Shown here piece after piece: positions 44,672 through 54,008 of a stretch of 64,000 nt of DNA (position 1 is its first letter; each line of letters begins with the position of its first letter). The DNA lies in the NCBI GenBank assembly GCA_905221605.1, contig CAJNDS010000383.1, positions 32,501 to 96,500 of the forward strand. Direction: 5' to 3'. The position numbers and the translations under genes are program-made. Source of the stretch: Symbiodinium natans. Its lineage: Eukaryota; Sar; Dinophyceae; Suessiales; Symbiodiniaceae. A model generated the notes under the pieces. That model saw only the letters and a list, made by a program, of their open reading frames with translations, did no database searches and was not told the origin of the DNA.

Positions 44672-46580
44672 CTAGCACGCTAGTAGCGCGCGCAAATTTT
44701 GGAGGCGCGGGAGGAAGGCCCAGCCAGGCCGACCAACCTCCCCAACTCCTCTACTGGCGGTCCGCCCCGCAGCAGCCCGTCTCAAGCCATCCCGTCTGGA
44801 GGCGCGGGACGAAGGCCCAGCCATGCCGACCAACTTCCCCCACTCCACTACAGGGGGTCCTCCCCACTGCAGCAACAGTGGACTGAAGCCGCCGTAGCCC
44901 CTCAGGCCACTAGTTCTTGCCGACGACGCAAAGCCGCCCGCCTCTTGAAGCAAGGCCGCTTGCGCCGTGTCGGGGGCGTCCCCACTACGGGCAGCTACTG
45001 CTGTAGCCAGATGCTTGAGCACCGTGGCCGCGCCCTTATCCCAGGTGCCGGTGGACTCGGCCACCATCGGCACAAAGACAACCCCCTGAGCCTCGCAGCT
45101 TATGGCTGTGTCCAGGTGCCGCTCCTTGAGCCTGGCATAGTCTGCCGCGGCTGCTCCTGTTTCCCTGCTGGCGATGGCCAGAGCTTCCTGTCGCTGCGGC
45201 GCCGTGATGGCGAAGTCAAGCGCGGCAGGAGAGCCGGCCAAGGCCGGGAGGTACACATCGGCGGGCCGCCGCCGAGCGGAGTGTGTGTCTTCAGGACTCT
45301 GGGGTAGCAATAAGCCCGCTCGCTCCTTTTCCGGCCGGAGGCCAGCACGCTCGGCCCAGGCGCAGACCAAGTCGCGGACTGCGTTGTGTCGCTGGGTACG
45401 TTCCCCCCCAGCTACACACGTGGAGGCATGGAGGCCATGGCGATCAAGGATGCCATCACAACGTGGGCACCAAACATCTTCTGAGGCTTCAGGGATGCCT
45501 AAGCGGACCCCGAGCTCCGTGTTGAAGATGGCTGCCTCCATTCGGGTTTTGCCGGCAGGAAGGGCCGCCAGAAAGGCACGCGCTCCCGCCCCAGCCTCAG
45601 AAAAGAGCGTTGCGCGGGCAACCGGGCTAGCAGTCAAGAGGATGGAGTCCCAAGTGGCAGAGTCGATGTGTTGGGAGAGGTCCCGCTGTTTGCTGGCCAA
45701 GACAGCTTCCAAGGTCATAGCCCGATTTCCAGGCAGCTGTGCATTGAGGGCATGGAGAGCAGCAGTGACCTCAGCATCCTGGAGCATGGTGTCAGTCGAG
45801 AAGGAGGGGTCAAGTTCCGCGCAGGCCGAAAGGCACGAGCCCAGAGAGGCTAAGTAAGCTGCCGGCGCGTGCGCCGCAGTGCTTCGGAGCCCAAGTCCCG
45901 CCTGCGCGAAACCCAGCTCAGCTTGGCGCCACTGCGAAGCAGTGGGATGAATGCCAGTGAACCCGGCAAAACATCGCCTGACCATACCATCAAAGGACTG
46001 AAGAGCTGAGCACTGTGCTTGCGGGGGGTTGCACCGCATGCTGTGGACCATCCGCACATAGCTGGCGCAAGCCCGTAAAAGACGCAGAGCCACCTGCGGG
46101 TCTTCCAGTTCGGCCAACGCTTCCAACAGCTCCGCAGCCTTGGCAGCACGCTGTTCGGTGTGCCCCTGCACGAAAGAGGCATCCCCAATACCTGCCCCCA
46201 GGAACTCAAAGTTTTGGAGGACCCGGCTGGTGCCATCCTCATGCTGAAGCAGAGGTGAAGGGAAGTGCGCACTGAGAGCGGCAGTTGGCACAGGCCCGAA
46301 TACCACGACTTCACATTTGGCAAGGTTTAATGTGAGCCCAACGTTGGCAGCACCTTGTTGAACGTGCGCCAACGCCGACCCCACATCGGCGAGGTCACCG
46401 GCCAGTATGCCATCGTCCAGGAAGTGCACAGCCAGGTCCAACGAGGAGCTCCGCAAGTTGGAAGCCAACGGCTGTAAGGCAGCGGAGAAGAGCAGTGGGC
46501 CTAGGGGATCTCCCTGCTGAACTCCCGACGAGCTGTTGAGGCTTCGTTCCGCAAATTGCAAAGCGCGTGGGCTGTCTGTA
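44672..46580 (-). pseudogene. LINE ORF, second half of RT and endonuclease
   Basis: Continues RT with Gly-Val-Gln-Gln-Gly-Asp-Pro-Leu-Gly-Pro (about 46490-46520) and Phe-Leu-Asp-Asp (about 46415-46428). A C-terminal Cys-Pro-Arg-Cys ... His ... Cys zinc-knuckle-like motif (about 45415-45470) precedes Arg-Arg-Pro-Ala-Asp-Val and Leu-Asp-Phe-Ala-Ile-Thr (about 45190-45275), resembling the PD-(D/E)xK restriction-like endonuclease of R2 elements. Ends in a low-complexity tail. Confidence 0.8.
44695..44880. repeat. Internal tandem duplication in LINE 3' region
   Basis: Two diverged copies of about 90-100 bp (GGAGGCGCGGGA(G/C)GAAGGCCCAGCC...) spanning the end of the LINE ORF. Confidence 0.7.
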
Positions 46581-48284
46581 GCACCAAACGGCCCACCTGG
46601 CCAAAGCCGGGAAGTGGGTGACCGTTTGCTGCAGAACAGCTTCCCTGCTAATGCAGTTGAAGGCATTGGTGAAGTCCATTTTGACTAACACCTTGCTCGA
46701 GGAGCCGACCTGACGGCGTGCCCAAGCACGCACAGTGTGGACAGCCTTCTCAGCTCCGCCTTTGACAGCCACTCCCACTTGGGCCGGCCAGAAATGGGCT
46801 TGCGCGTCGTCCCGCACAAGACTCATCAGGCATTTGCCAGTGAGGCGCCTCAGGAGCTCTCCCACAGCAATGGGACGAACACCCCCAGAAGGCTTGGGGA
46901 GCGCCACAAGGCCAGCACCAGCCAGGACCGGGGCAACGCAGGCCGGAGCCCGCCCATGCGCGAGTAGCTGCACCACGGCTGTAAGCTGAGCAATCAGAGT
47001 GTCAGTGGCACCAGCCGCACAGGCCTCTCGCAAGTGCTGCACCCGCAAACCTGTCGGCCCGGGGGCCGTTTCTGGTGAAAAGGCTCGCAAGCACCTGGAA
47101 ACTAGTTCAGGAGAAATGTCGGGTCCCAAAGGAAGGTTCTGTAGAGGCCGGTCAGCAGGCACAGGCCCAGATGGGTGTAAGGCCTCCAAAGCACGGGCAG
47201 TTTCAGCAGTGGGCGGGCAAAGGCCCTTTGAAAGTAGAGCCGCCGAAGCTTTTCTGTCAAAGCCTTCCCGCCCCAACGCAGTAGCCATATCCCGGCGCTC
47301 CTCCGGCGTCGGAGGGGAGGCACCTCGCCGTTTGTGCTGGGGCCGAGTTTCCCAGAGAGATAGGCGCTCGCCTTCTTGCCACTGTTGCATGCGGTCCACC
47401 GTAAAGGCAGCGGCAGCTTTCCGGCGCCGCTTACCCCCCCTCAAGGGGGAACAGAGGACACTCTGAGGAAGCATTAGAAGTTCACGCCAGGCCCGCTCAT
47501 CGTTCCGATGCGCGACCGCAGCAAGGGCCCTTGTCAGCAGCTGGCACCAAGTGTGTCGAGCCGCTGCAGGAACATGCCTGAGGGTAGGCGTGCGAGCGGA
47601 CTGAATGGCCTCGAAGCTCGGGAGCTGCAGGCCCTCCACCTCCATGGGATGGCCGCCATCCACTGCAGCAGCACGGGCCTCTGGCTGACAAGTCGGATGC
47701 ACAGCGTGTCGCTCCGACACACTGAGGCCGCACACTGGGCAGCGCATGCGTTGACGGGCCTCCAGCCAGGCAGCAGGAATGTCTCCAGCCAGTGTCCCGG
47801 CTAGGTGGGCGTCGATGTGTGACCGCATGCTGGCGTCATTCGCCCAGCCACGGGCTCGCATGGGATCGTGGCATGGGCAGCCCTCCACAGGGCAATAGAC
47901 TCTGCCAGGCCTAGGCGTCGGGCGGCTGGCGCGATGAATCGGGGACCGCTCACGCCGGTCAACATCCTGGGCCGGTGATGCCGCCGCTGGTCCGGGGAGA
48001 TCAGCCTCCCCAAAGCGTCGACCTCGGCTGGGCCATCCACACCAGTGCCGAGAACGCTGAGGCCAGGCCCGCCAGTTTGCACGCTGCTTCTTGAAGAGAC
48101 AACGACACCGTCGGCGGAACAGTGCACTGGCTTGTGGCGGCCGCCAGATGTTATGATCAGGGGCAGGCGCTTCGCTGTCTCTCCAGACAATGTTCAAATG
48201 TTCAGTGAGTCTGCGCCGCTCACCCCTCCCGATACAAATCATCGTAGGGAGACGATCTTCTCCCCGAGCTCTGGGCTCCAACAC
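46545..48284 (-). pseudogene. LINE ORF, zinc fingers and first half of RT
   Basis: Arg-rich N-terminus, then Cys/His motifs at about 47805-47905 (a C-x4-C ... H-x3-H pattern) and about 47680-47750 (C-x2-C ... C), as in the DNA-binding N-termini of R2-type elements. RT begins with Phe-Ser-Pro-Glu-Thr-Ala-Pro-Gly-Pro-Thr-Gly-Leu (about 47040-47075), Leu-Val-Ala-Leu-Pro-Lys-Pro, and Met-Asp-Phe-Thr-Asn-Ala-Phe-Asn (about 46660-46685, catalytic Asp). The frame goes wrong near 46545-46580 and continues in another frame. The true start codon is not determined. Confidence 0.8.
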
Positions 48285-48384
48285 CAGTTAGGACTCGCAA
48301 CGCAAGAAACAGCCAGCAGAGGATCTGCTGGGGCCCCGGAGAAGGCGCCATTGCTTCAAGCTCTCTGGACTCGGGAAGTTTAGG

Positions 48385-48402
48385 CTTGAGCCAAAATGGC
48401 TA
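48385..48402 (-). other. Dinoflagellate spliced-leader relic at LINE 5' end
   Basis: TAGCCATTTTGGCTCAAG on the minus strand, 18 consecutive bases identical to the 3' part of the 22-nt DinoSL. It forms the extreme 5' end of the inserted LINE, next to the target duplication. Confidence 0.95.
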
Positions 48403-48409
48403 CTTGATG
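48403..48409. repeat. LINE target-site duplication, 5' side
   Basis: CTTGATG; the recombinase frame is restored if one copy plus the LINE is removed. Confidence 0.75.
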
Positions 48410-49317
48410 AGCTCCCCCAGCCACAGCCGACCCTTGCTGTTCAACAAGATGGTGTTGTCGAAGACTCCCACCTTGTCGGGCGTAGAATCCTCGATGTCCC
48501 GAATCACGATGGCGTGCATTGCATACTGGCTCCCAGCCCCTCGAACGGGTGCCACGTAGTCCTTCTTCATCAGGGTGAATGCCTCTCCTGGGCGGAGATA
48601 CGCATCGAAACAAAGTAACACCATCAGGGCCATCTGCCTGAGCCGTCTCCTCAACAGGACCATGATGATTCCACACACCACTAACAAAGGAAGTGGCAAA
48701 CGACTGGCCGGCGGTGATTCCTTCCGCCAGCCCTTGAGGGCTCTGCGACTCCTGGGAATCCGCCCCTTGCTGTCTGGGCAATAGAACTCTACCCCGGCCA
48801 CCGTTTTCTCCGCCTCGCTCAACCCCTTCCCCTCGAAGAAGAGGAGGTCCAAGTAGTCCGTGAGGTACACGTCGACCGTCCCTGCCGCGAGCTTTGAAAC
48901 TCCTTGCTCCCGGCAGAAACTCTCGAATTTCTTGAAGTACGTCAGGTACTGGTCCGCCACCTCCGTTGAAACACTCTTCATCTCTAAGAAGGACAACTGG
49001 TTCTTCTGGGCAAGTTTTCCCAGATTCTTGGGCCTCTCGCGCTTCACGGCCAAAGCTCGCGCGCTCTTGGTAGTCGCCATTTTTGAAGCGGACACCAAGA
49101 CCCGCTCCTTCTGAATGGCCTTCTTGACTGGCTTGTTCCCGGTTTTCAGCGCACTTGCCGATGAGCTCCCTGGAGTCGCCTTCATTGGGATCTTCAGGTT
49201 TCGAACTGATGTTGGCTGGCTGCTTCGAGGTCCCCAGCTCATCTTGAGAACTCGGGAGGATGCGTCCACGGCTCGGCCCGTCCGCGACATTCCATTCGCT
49301 AGGCACCCACCGAACAC
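48403..49317 (-). pseudogene. Tyrosine recombinase, N-terminal part, interrupted by LINE
   Basis: Frame offset from pol. Lys-rich N-terminus, a helical core-binding domain (about 49000-48800), then the box I region with Phe-Asp-Ala-Tyr-Leu-Arg-Pro-Gly-Glu (about 48582-48608) holding the first catalytic Arg. The frame is cut at 48402 by the LINE, whose first triplet is TAG. The second half, with the remaining catalytic residues, continues at 44401. These recombinases integrate the circular cDNA of DIRS/PAT elements. Confidence 0.8.
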
Positions 49318-51472
49318 GAAGCTGGAAATCCCCTAACAAGGAAAGTGCGCTAAGTTGCTGAATAATACGCAATAGGGCAAAATTTGTAGCTCGACCCTTT
49401 GTGACAGCAAAAGCCAAGGCCATGTTATCGACAATGACGAGGTGCTTCTTGCGTCTATTGTTGGAGTTTCTGGCCAAGCGCCTAGCTGCTAAGACGAGAG
49501 CACGACCCTCCTTGAGAGTGATGTGTTCACTTGCCACGCGCCATCTTCCCATGAGCACTGTATGCCAGGCCTCAGGTTCCATGAGGGAAAAAGGAACTTC
49601 AGGAAACAGCTCGTTCGAAACGTATTCCAAAGGATCACTTGTCTCGCCAGATGCACCCCCTGTTGAAATGTCGGAGAAAGGATTGAGTCCTGTGGCTCGC
49701 CGGCGCGGCTGCCACTCCTCGGGAGGGAGGCGACGAAAACGCCATCTCTCGCTCCATTTTCCGACACTACGAACATCCTCGACGCCACACTCACGCTCAC
49801 AAACTCCATAACCCTCAGGCGAGGCATCGGTAGCCGTAATCGTTTGAGACCAACCTCTCCGAAGATCGCCCACCAATAAAGGAATCAGACCCACAAAAAC
49901 CCTGCACTCACTTGCCTCTTCTCTTGTGAGTCTCCTTGGTGAGTCCGCCTTTTCGATGAAATCGTAAAGCCTCCTGAAAACACTCATCCCACAGCGGTTC
50001 AGCACACACACCACCATCGCATGACCTAGCAATCTTTGTACCAAATCAGCGGTGACGACGTTTTCGATCAAATACTCAAAAGCGAAAATCAGGTTCCACG
50101 CCCGAGATGCAGTAGTGCGAATCTCTCCGCGCTCCCCATCAATCACTCCCCCAAGTGTAGGAAATACCAACGATGGCGGCTCATGTTCATGAAGCGTAAA
50201 ACCCATCTCGACAAGCCTATCACAAATCTTCATCTCCCCCTGCCCACAAGCCTCAGCAGAGCTGCCCATACAATGGACGTTGTCACAGTAAGGCATGGAA
50301 ATGACTGCATCACCTGCCACAGGGGGTGCCGGGTAACCGTCGAGAACGAGTTGGCTACGAGGTATTTGTAGTGCATCCAGACTGGCTCCTTCATGGAGCT
50401 TCTGTACCAAATAGAATGACCAATTAAACCCCATCGGGAGGACTGTGATGCAAGGGGATACACGATCCCGTTGTGAATATTCGTACGCATACCCTCCGAA
50501 GACCTCTGCTGCTTCGTCCGGAGTGAGGTCCGACGCTAAGCAGAAGAACTCCTCGAGGCCCTTCGGGAGGAAGCAGGCGTAAAAACAATCTTGTATGTCC
50601 GACCCCGAGGTATACAAGCATTGACTGTCCCCCAACTCCAGCTCAGTAAGTGCCGACAGCGAGCCTAGCTCCACATGAGGCGGCGTCTTGAACTGCAAGT
50701 TCACCTGGCGGCAGTCAAGAACCAGTCTTTGTCTTTTGACCTTCTGCCCATTGACGACCTTGTCCTTCTTTGCAACAGTAAAAGCACCGACCCTCCCCCG
50801 AACACGAGTGGACAAGCCCAGGATTCCACATTGCCTGAGATGCTTTAGGAACTGCAGGTAACCTGACCGTCTATTCAGGCTGGGATCGTTATACGGCCGA
50901 AGTGAGGATGCCAAATGACTGACCTGAGCCCACGAGTCCGCATCTCGAAGAAGCCAATCCTCGAAATTGTTCACCATTTCACGAAGCGGCTTAGGAAGCT
51001 GCGAACTCAAGTCCACACCTGCAACCGTGCCCGACGGAAGTGACAATGCTCCCAGTTGCATATCAACCACGTCTCCCACCCCCGCCTCTGGAATGCTGTA
51101 ACCAGAGGCAGGTGCCCGGAGCGCCGCAAGGGCTCCCTGGCGACAAGCATCAGGTGGGGGTGCCCCAAAATTCCGAATCTTTTGTACAAGCCCCTTCACT
51201 GCCTCAAACTGTGCACGAGGAAGCTGTTCCATCGAGGCCGCTCTGGAAGATTGGAAGCGACCTTCCCCACCAAAGAAAAGGGTATTCAGCGCGGCGATTG
51301 CCAAATTCACCCGCTTCATGACGTGCACACTGGTGTGCACACGGCGTGCCACAGCCCGACTGAGCCCGCGGCGGGGGCCTTCAAGAAGCTCAACCAGAGG
51401 CAAAGGGAAAATATCACGATGCCTACCGTCGGCTCCCCTGGGCTCATGAAAAATCTTGCTGTGGAAAACCAT
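48403..51472 (-). CDS. Reverse transcriptase-RNase H of the YR retrotransposon
   Basis: Open from just after the gag TAG through to the LINE insertion; first ATG at 51472. RT motifs: Arg-Leu-Val-Leu-Asp-Cys-Arg-Gln-Val-Asn (about 50704-50735), Pro-Met-Gly-Phe-Asn-Trp-Ser (about 50408-50440) and Tyr-Cys-Asp-Asn at the YxDD position (about 50278-50290). RNase H: Thr-Asp-Ala-Ser-Pro-Glu-Gly-Tyr-Gly (about 49805-49832), a Glu in Thr-Leu-Lys-Glu-Gly-Arg-Ala, Val-Asp-Asn-Met-Ala, and Val-Pro-Ser-Glu-Trp-Asn-Val-Ala-Asp. The frame stays open across the overlapping recombinase gene and, ignoring the LINE, joins the methyltransferase ORF in frame. As it stands it is interrupted at 48402. Confidence 0.85.
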
Positions 51473-51553
51473 AATGCGGAGAAAATCCCGGCAGTTGAAA
51501 ACGAGGTGAGTGCTCTGCCCAACTGCGCCCAGCAGAGCACCTCCTTCCCTGAG

Positions 51554-52807
51554 CTACTTCTTCACCTCCCCCTTTGGAGCTCCGTCTCCGGCTCCCTTGG
51601 GGGATGGCTTTCCGGTACGCCCCTTGCCCTTGGCTTCACTAAGCTTTCGGCGCTCCTTCAGGATCTGGGACTCTTGCTGCATTCGCTTCGAGACAAACTC
51701 CGTCAAGACAGGAATGACAATGCCACCTCCGGGCCGGAATGTGGTGCCCATGAAATGGTCAGCCCCATCATATGAAGGCGCCGAGGGATTGTAAGAATGA
51801 GCTTCTGCCAGTAACTGCTTGCGTCTCACTATGAGCTCGAACGATGCGAGGTTTGCCACATTGAGACCATCGTAGGTTACGGCTGCATCAAGGACTCGAG
51901 AGAGAACCTCGTCCTCGTGGATGGCCCTGTCTCCCTCAGGAATCTTTGACTGAGCAACCCATGACAAGTGTTGAGCATAGCATGACTCGGCGACGGAGGC
52001 CACCGCCTTGACATACTGTAGCGCCGTCCTTGGCTCAAAAGGGAAGTCGTTGAAGTCGACTTCAACTAACTCACTGATGGTCTCCTTGAAGTTGCGAAGC
52101 CGCTCCCCATTCAACCCATAGCGAATCTCAATGGTTCGAGCATCCTCGGCAGCAGCGAAGTCGTCACCTTCAAGAGCAATCGAGCTGCGGGCGAGTGCGA
52201 TGCGTTCCTCACAGAACTTTGGGATCTCGTCCTCGCGTAAGCGCCTTACAAGACATGGACGGGTGACACCTTTGTCATCGGACATAGAGCAGAGGCCCCA
52301 GCCGGCTTCTTGCACCATGCCATCCGGCACAGCAACACGTTCGCCTATCTTGTGCCCCCCAACCATTTCAGCAAGCACCCAAAGTCCTGCATCACCGGCG
52401 GGAGGTCCTGCCACATCTCCGACTCCTGCGCCTGCTGGGTCTGCCGCACCGCCAGCGGCAGGGGCTGGATCCATAGCGCCCAGTCCTCGACGCCGGCGCT
52501 CAGCATCCGCCTCTCGTCGGCCAGCTCTGAGATGGCCACTGTAATCTCGAGCTGTCATCGGCGCAAAGCCATATATACTTGCAGCTGGGACCCCCCTGGG
52601 CAGTCCCCCGGCAGCTCCGCCCCTATGGAAAGACCGAACATCGGGATTTGAAGCGTGAAGTATCTCTATGTACTGGTCGAGATCTGGCGTAAGGATCACG
52701 AACTCATGCGTGCTGGCATCCACTTCGGCCAACACTAGCCTGGAGTGTACACACTGAGGTGCCTCCCCGTAGTCCATGTACACGACATCACCCACATTGA
52801 TTGCCAT
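51554..52807 (-). CDS. Gag-like ORF of the YR retrotransposon
   Basis: 417 codons from the ATG at 52807-52805. The N-terminal part begins with a beta-type 'Val-Gly-Asp-Val-Val-Tyr-Met-Asp-Tyr' segment, residues about 115-140 are Ala/Gly/Pro-rich, the middle (about 160-380) is helical and charged, and the C-terminus is Lys/Gly/Pro-rich and basic, as expected for nucleic-acid binding. No zinc knuckle. Ends at TAG (51556-51554), which is in the same frame as the downstream RT ORF. Assigned gag-like by position and composition. Confidence 0.6.
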   Translation of the reverse strand: MAINVGDVVYMDYGEAPQCVHSRLVLAEVDASTHEFVILTPDLDQYIEILHASNPDVRSFHRGGAAGGLPRGVPAASIYGFAPMTARDYSGHLRAGRREADAERRRRGLGAMDPAPAAGGAADPAGAGVGDVAGPPAGDAGLWVLAEMVGGHKIGERVAVPDGMVQEAGWGLCSMSDDKGVTRPCLVRRLREDEIPKFCEERIALARSSIALEGDDFAAAEDARTIEIRYGLNGERLRNFKETISELVEVDFNDFPFEPRTALQYVKAVASVAESCYAQHLSWVAQSKIPEGDRAIHEDEVLSRVLDAAVTYDGLNVANLASFELIVRRKQLLAEAHSYNPSAPSYDGADHFMGTTFRPGGGIVIPVLTEFVSKRMQQESQILKERRKLSEAKGKGRTGKPSPKGAGDGAPKGEVKK

Positions 52808-53136
52808 CAATCTGTGATTTGAAGAGCTCGGGCTGGATTGTAAACTCCCTTACTCTTCCCCTTTAAGTGCACTGCCACCTCGCGCTCCTCTCCTTTCTTC
52901 ACTACGGTGACCTTGAAAGCCCAAGCAAAGCCAGTCGCTGTAATCAAGCAGAGAGATACAAGGAATGCCAACAGGGTGAGTGCCCCTGGGTAACCCGAAT
53001 CCTTTTCACGATACGAATGGGCACAATGGCAATCGCAATGACACTTCGGACTGTCCTGTCTGTCGGGAAACCAACCCCGGATGATCCAGCCAGCGAAAAG
53101 CCCGGCCGCTCCCCAGACCGAAGAGGAAGAATCCAT
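52807..53136 (-). CDS. Small membrane-type ORF of the YR retrotransposon
   Basis: 109 codons, ATG at 53136-53134. The N-terminal part has Trp/Gly-rich hydrophobic residues; residues about 32-40 hold alternating Cys/His (Cys-His-Cys-Asp-Cys-His-Cys); residues about 50-76 form one hydrophobic, probably transmembrane, helix; the tail is basic. Its stop overlaps the next start as TGATG, a layout known from termination-reinitiation in some retrotransposons. Function unknown; possibly particle assembly or membrane targeting. Confidence 0.55.
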   Translation of the reverse strand: MDSSSSVWGAAGLFAGWIIRGWFPDRQDSPKCHCDCHCAHSYREKDSGYPGALTLLAFLVSLCLITATGFAWAFKVTVVKKGEEREVAVHLKGKSKGVYNPARALQITD

Positions 53137-53144
53137 GGGAACCT

Positions 53145-53225
53145 ACCACCTGAAACACTTAAGAAGAGACGGCCACACATTTTCATGCAGCAGCATACGT
53201 CACCTCCCTGCAAGCAGAACTAATG
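53145..53225 (-). repeat. Split direct repeat A, 5' terminal copy
   Basis: 81 bp at the 5' end of the element. The start codon of the first ORF lies 9 bp beyond it. Confidence 0.9.
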
Positions 53226-53966
53226 TGGGTGTGGGTGTGGGTGTGGGTGTNNNNNNNNNNNNNNNNNNNNNNNNNNNNNNNNNNNNNNNNNNNNNNNNNN
53301 NNNNNNNNNNNNNNNNNNNNNNNNNNNNNNNNNNNNNNNNNNNNNNNNNNTGTGTGTGGTGGGTGTGGTGTGTGTGGTGGGTGTGGTGTGTGTGGTGTGT
53401 GTGGTGTGTGTGTGTGTGGTGTGTGTGGTGTGTGTGGTGTGTGTGGTGTGTGTGGTGTGTGTGGTGTGTGTGGTGTGTGTGGTGTGTGTGGTGTGTGTGG
53501 TGTGTGTGGTGTGTGGTGTGTGTGGTGTGTGTGGTGTGTGTGGTGTGTGTGGTGTGTGTGGTGTGTGTGGTGTGTGTGTGTGTGTGTGGTGTGTGTGGTG
53601 TGTGTGGTGTGTGTGGTGTGTGTGGTGTGTGTGTGTGTGTGGTGTGTGTGGTGTGTGTGGTGTGTGTGGTGTGTGTGGTGTGTGTGGTGTGTGTGGTGTG
53701 TGTGGTGTGTGTGGTGTGTGTGGTGTGTGTGGTGCGTGTGGTGCGTGTGGTGTGTGTGGTGCGTGTGGTGCGTGTGGTGTGTGTGGTGTGTGTGGTGTGT
53801 GTGGTGTGTGTGGTGTGTGTGGTGTGTGTGTGTGGGCGTGTGGGCGTGTGGGCGTGTGGGCGTGTGGGCGTGTGGGCGTGTGGGCGTGTGGGCGTGGGCG
53901 TGGGCGTGGGCGTTTGCGTGGGCGTGGGCGTGGGCGTGGGCGTGGGTGTGGGTGTGGGTGTGGGTC
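53226..53966 (+). repeat. TG-rich array, right flank of the mobile element
   Basis: (GTGGGT)n at both ends, GTGTGTGGT in the middle and GTGGGC towards the end, interrupted by the assembly gap. Confidence 0.95.
53251..53350. other. Assembly gap (100 N)
   Basis: 100 consecutive N inside the TG array, so true array length and the right flank of the mobile element are uncertain. Confidence 1.
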
Positions 53967-54008
53967 TGAGAGCATTCCACGGAGCATCTATTTGCCGGCG
54001 AGCCCTGC

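Larger units (their letters stand above)
44402..48402 (-). mobile_element. R2-like non-LTR retrotransposon (LINE), SL-capped
   Basis: 4001 bp inserted in the recombinase gene, flanked by CTTGATG at 44395-44401 and 48403-48409. The 5' end (minus strand) starts exactly with TAGCCATTTTGGCTCAAG, the 3' part of DinoSL. One long coding region follows with N-terminal zinc-finger motifs, RT and a C-terminal zinc knuckle and restriction-like endonuclease, the R2-type plan. The 3' end has no poly(A); it ends ...GCATCTG before the duplication. The ORF has a frameshift within RT, so this copy is probably dead. Confidence 0.8.
42835..53225 (-). mobile_element. PAT/Kangaroo-type tyrosine-recombinase retrotransposon carrying a nested LINE
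   Basis: Bounded by split direct repeats. In element sense (minus strand): A (53225-53145), ORFs, B (43284-43110), A (43112-43032), 22 bp, B (43009-42835); A copies (81 bp) and B copies (175 bp) appear identical. Gene order: small membrane ORF, gag-like, RT-RNase H, methyltransferase in the pol frame, and a tyrosine recombinase in an overlapping frame. No LTRs, protease or DDE integrase. These are the hallmarks of PAT-like YR retrotransposons, which integrate without target duplication; none is seen. The LINE at 44402-48402 plus 7 bp accounts for 4008 bp, so the uninterrupted element would be about 6.4 kb with all frames restored. Identical repeats suggest recent insertion. Confidence 0.85.

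Noticed and set aside
45174-45857. Plus-strand ORFs opposite the LINE RT/endonuclease
   Set aside because: Shadow of the GC-rich minus-strand coding sequence, which carries the conserved motifs.
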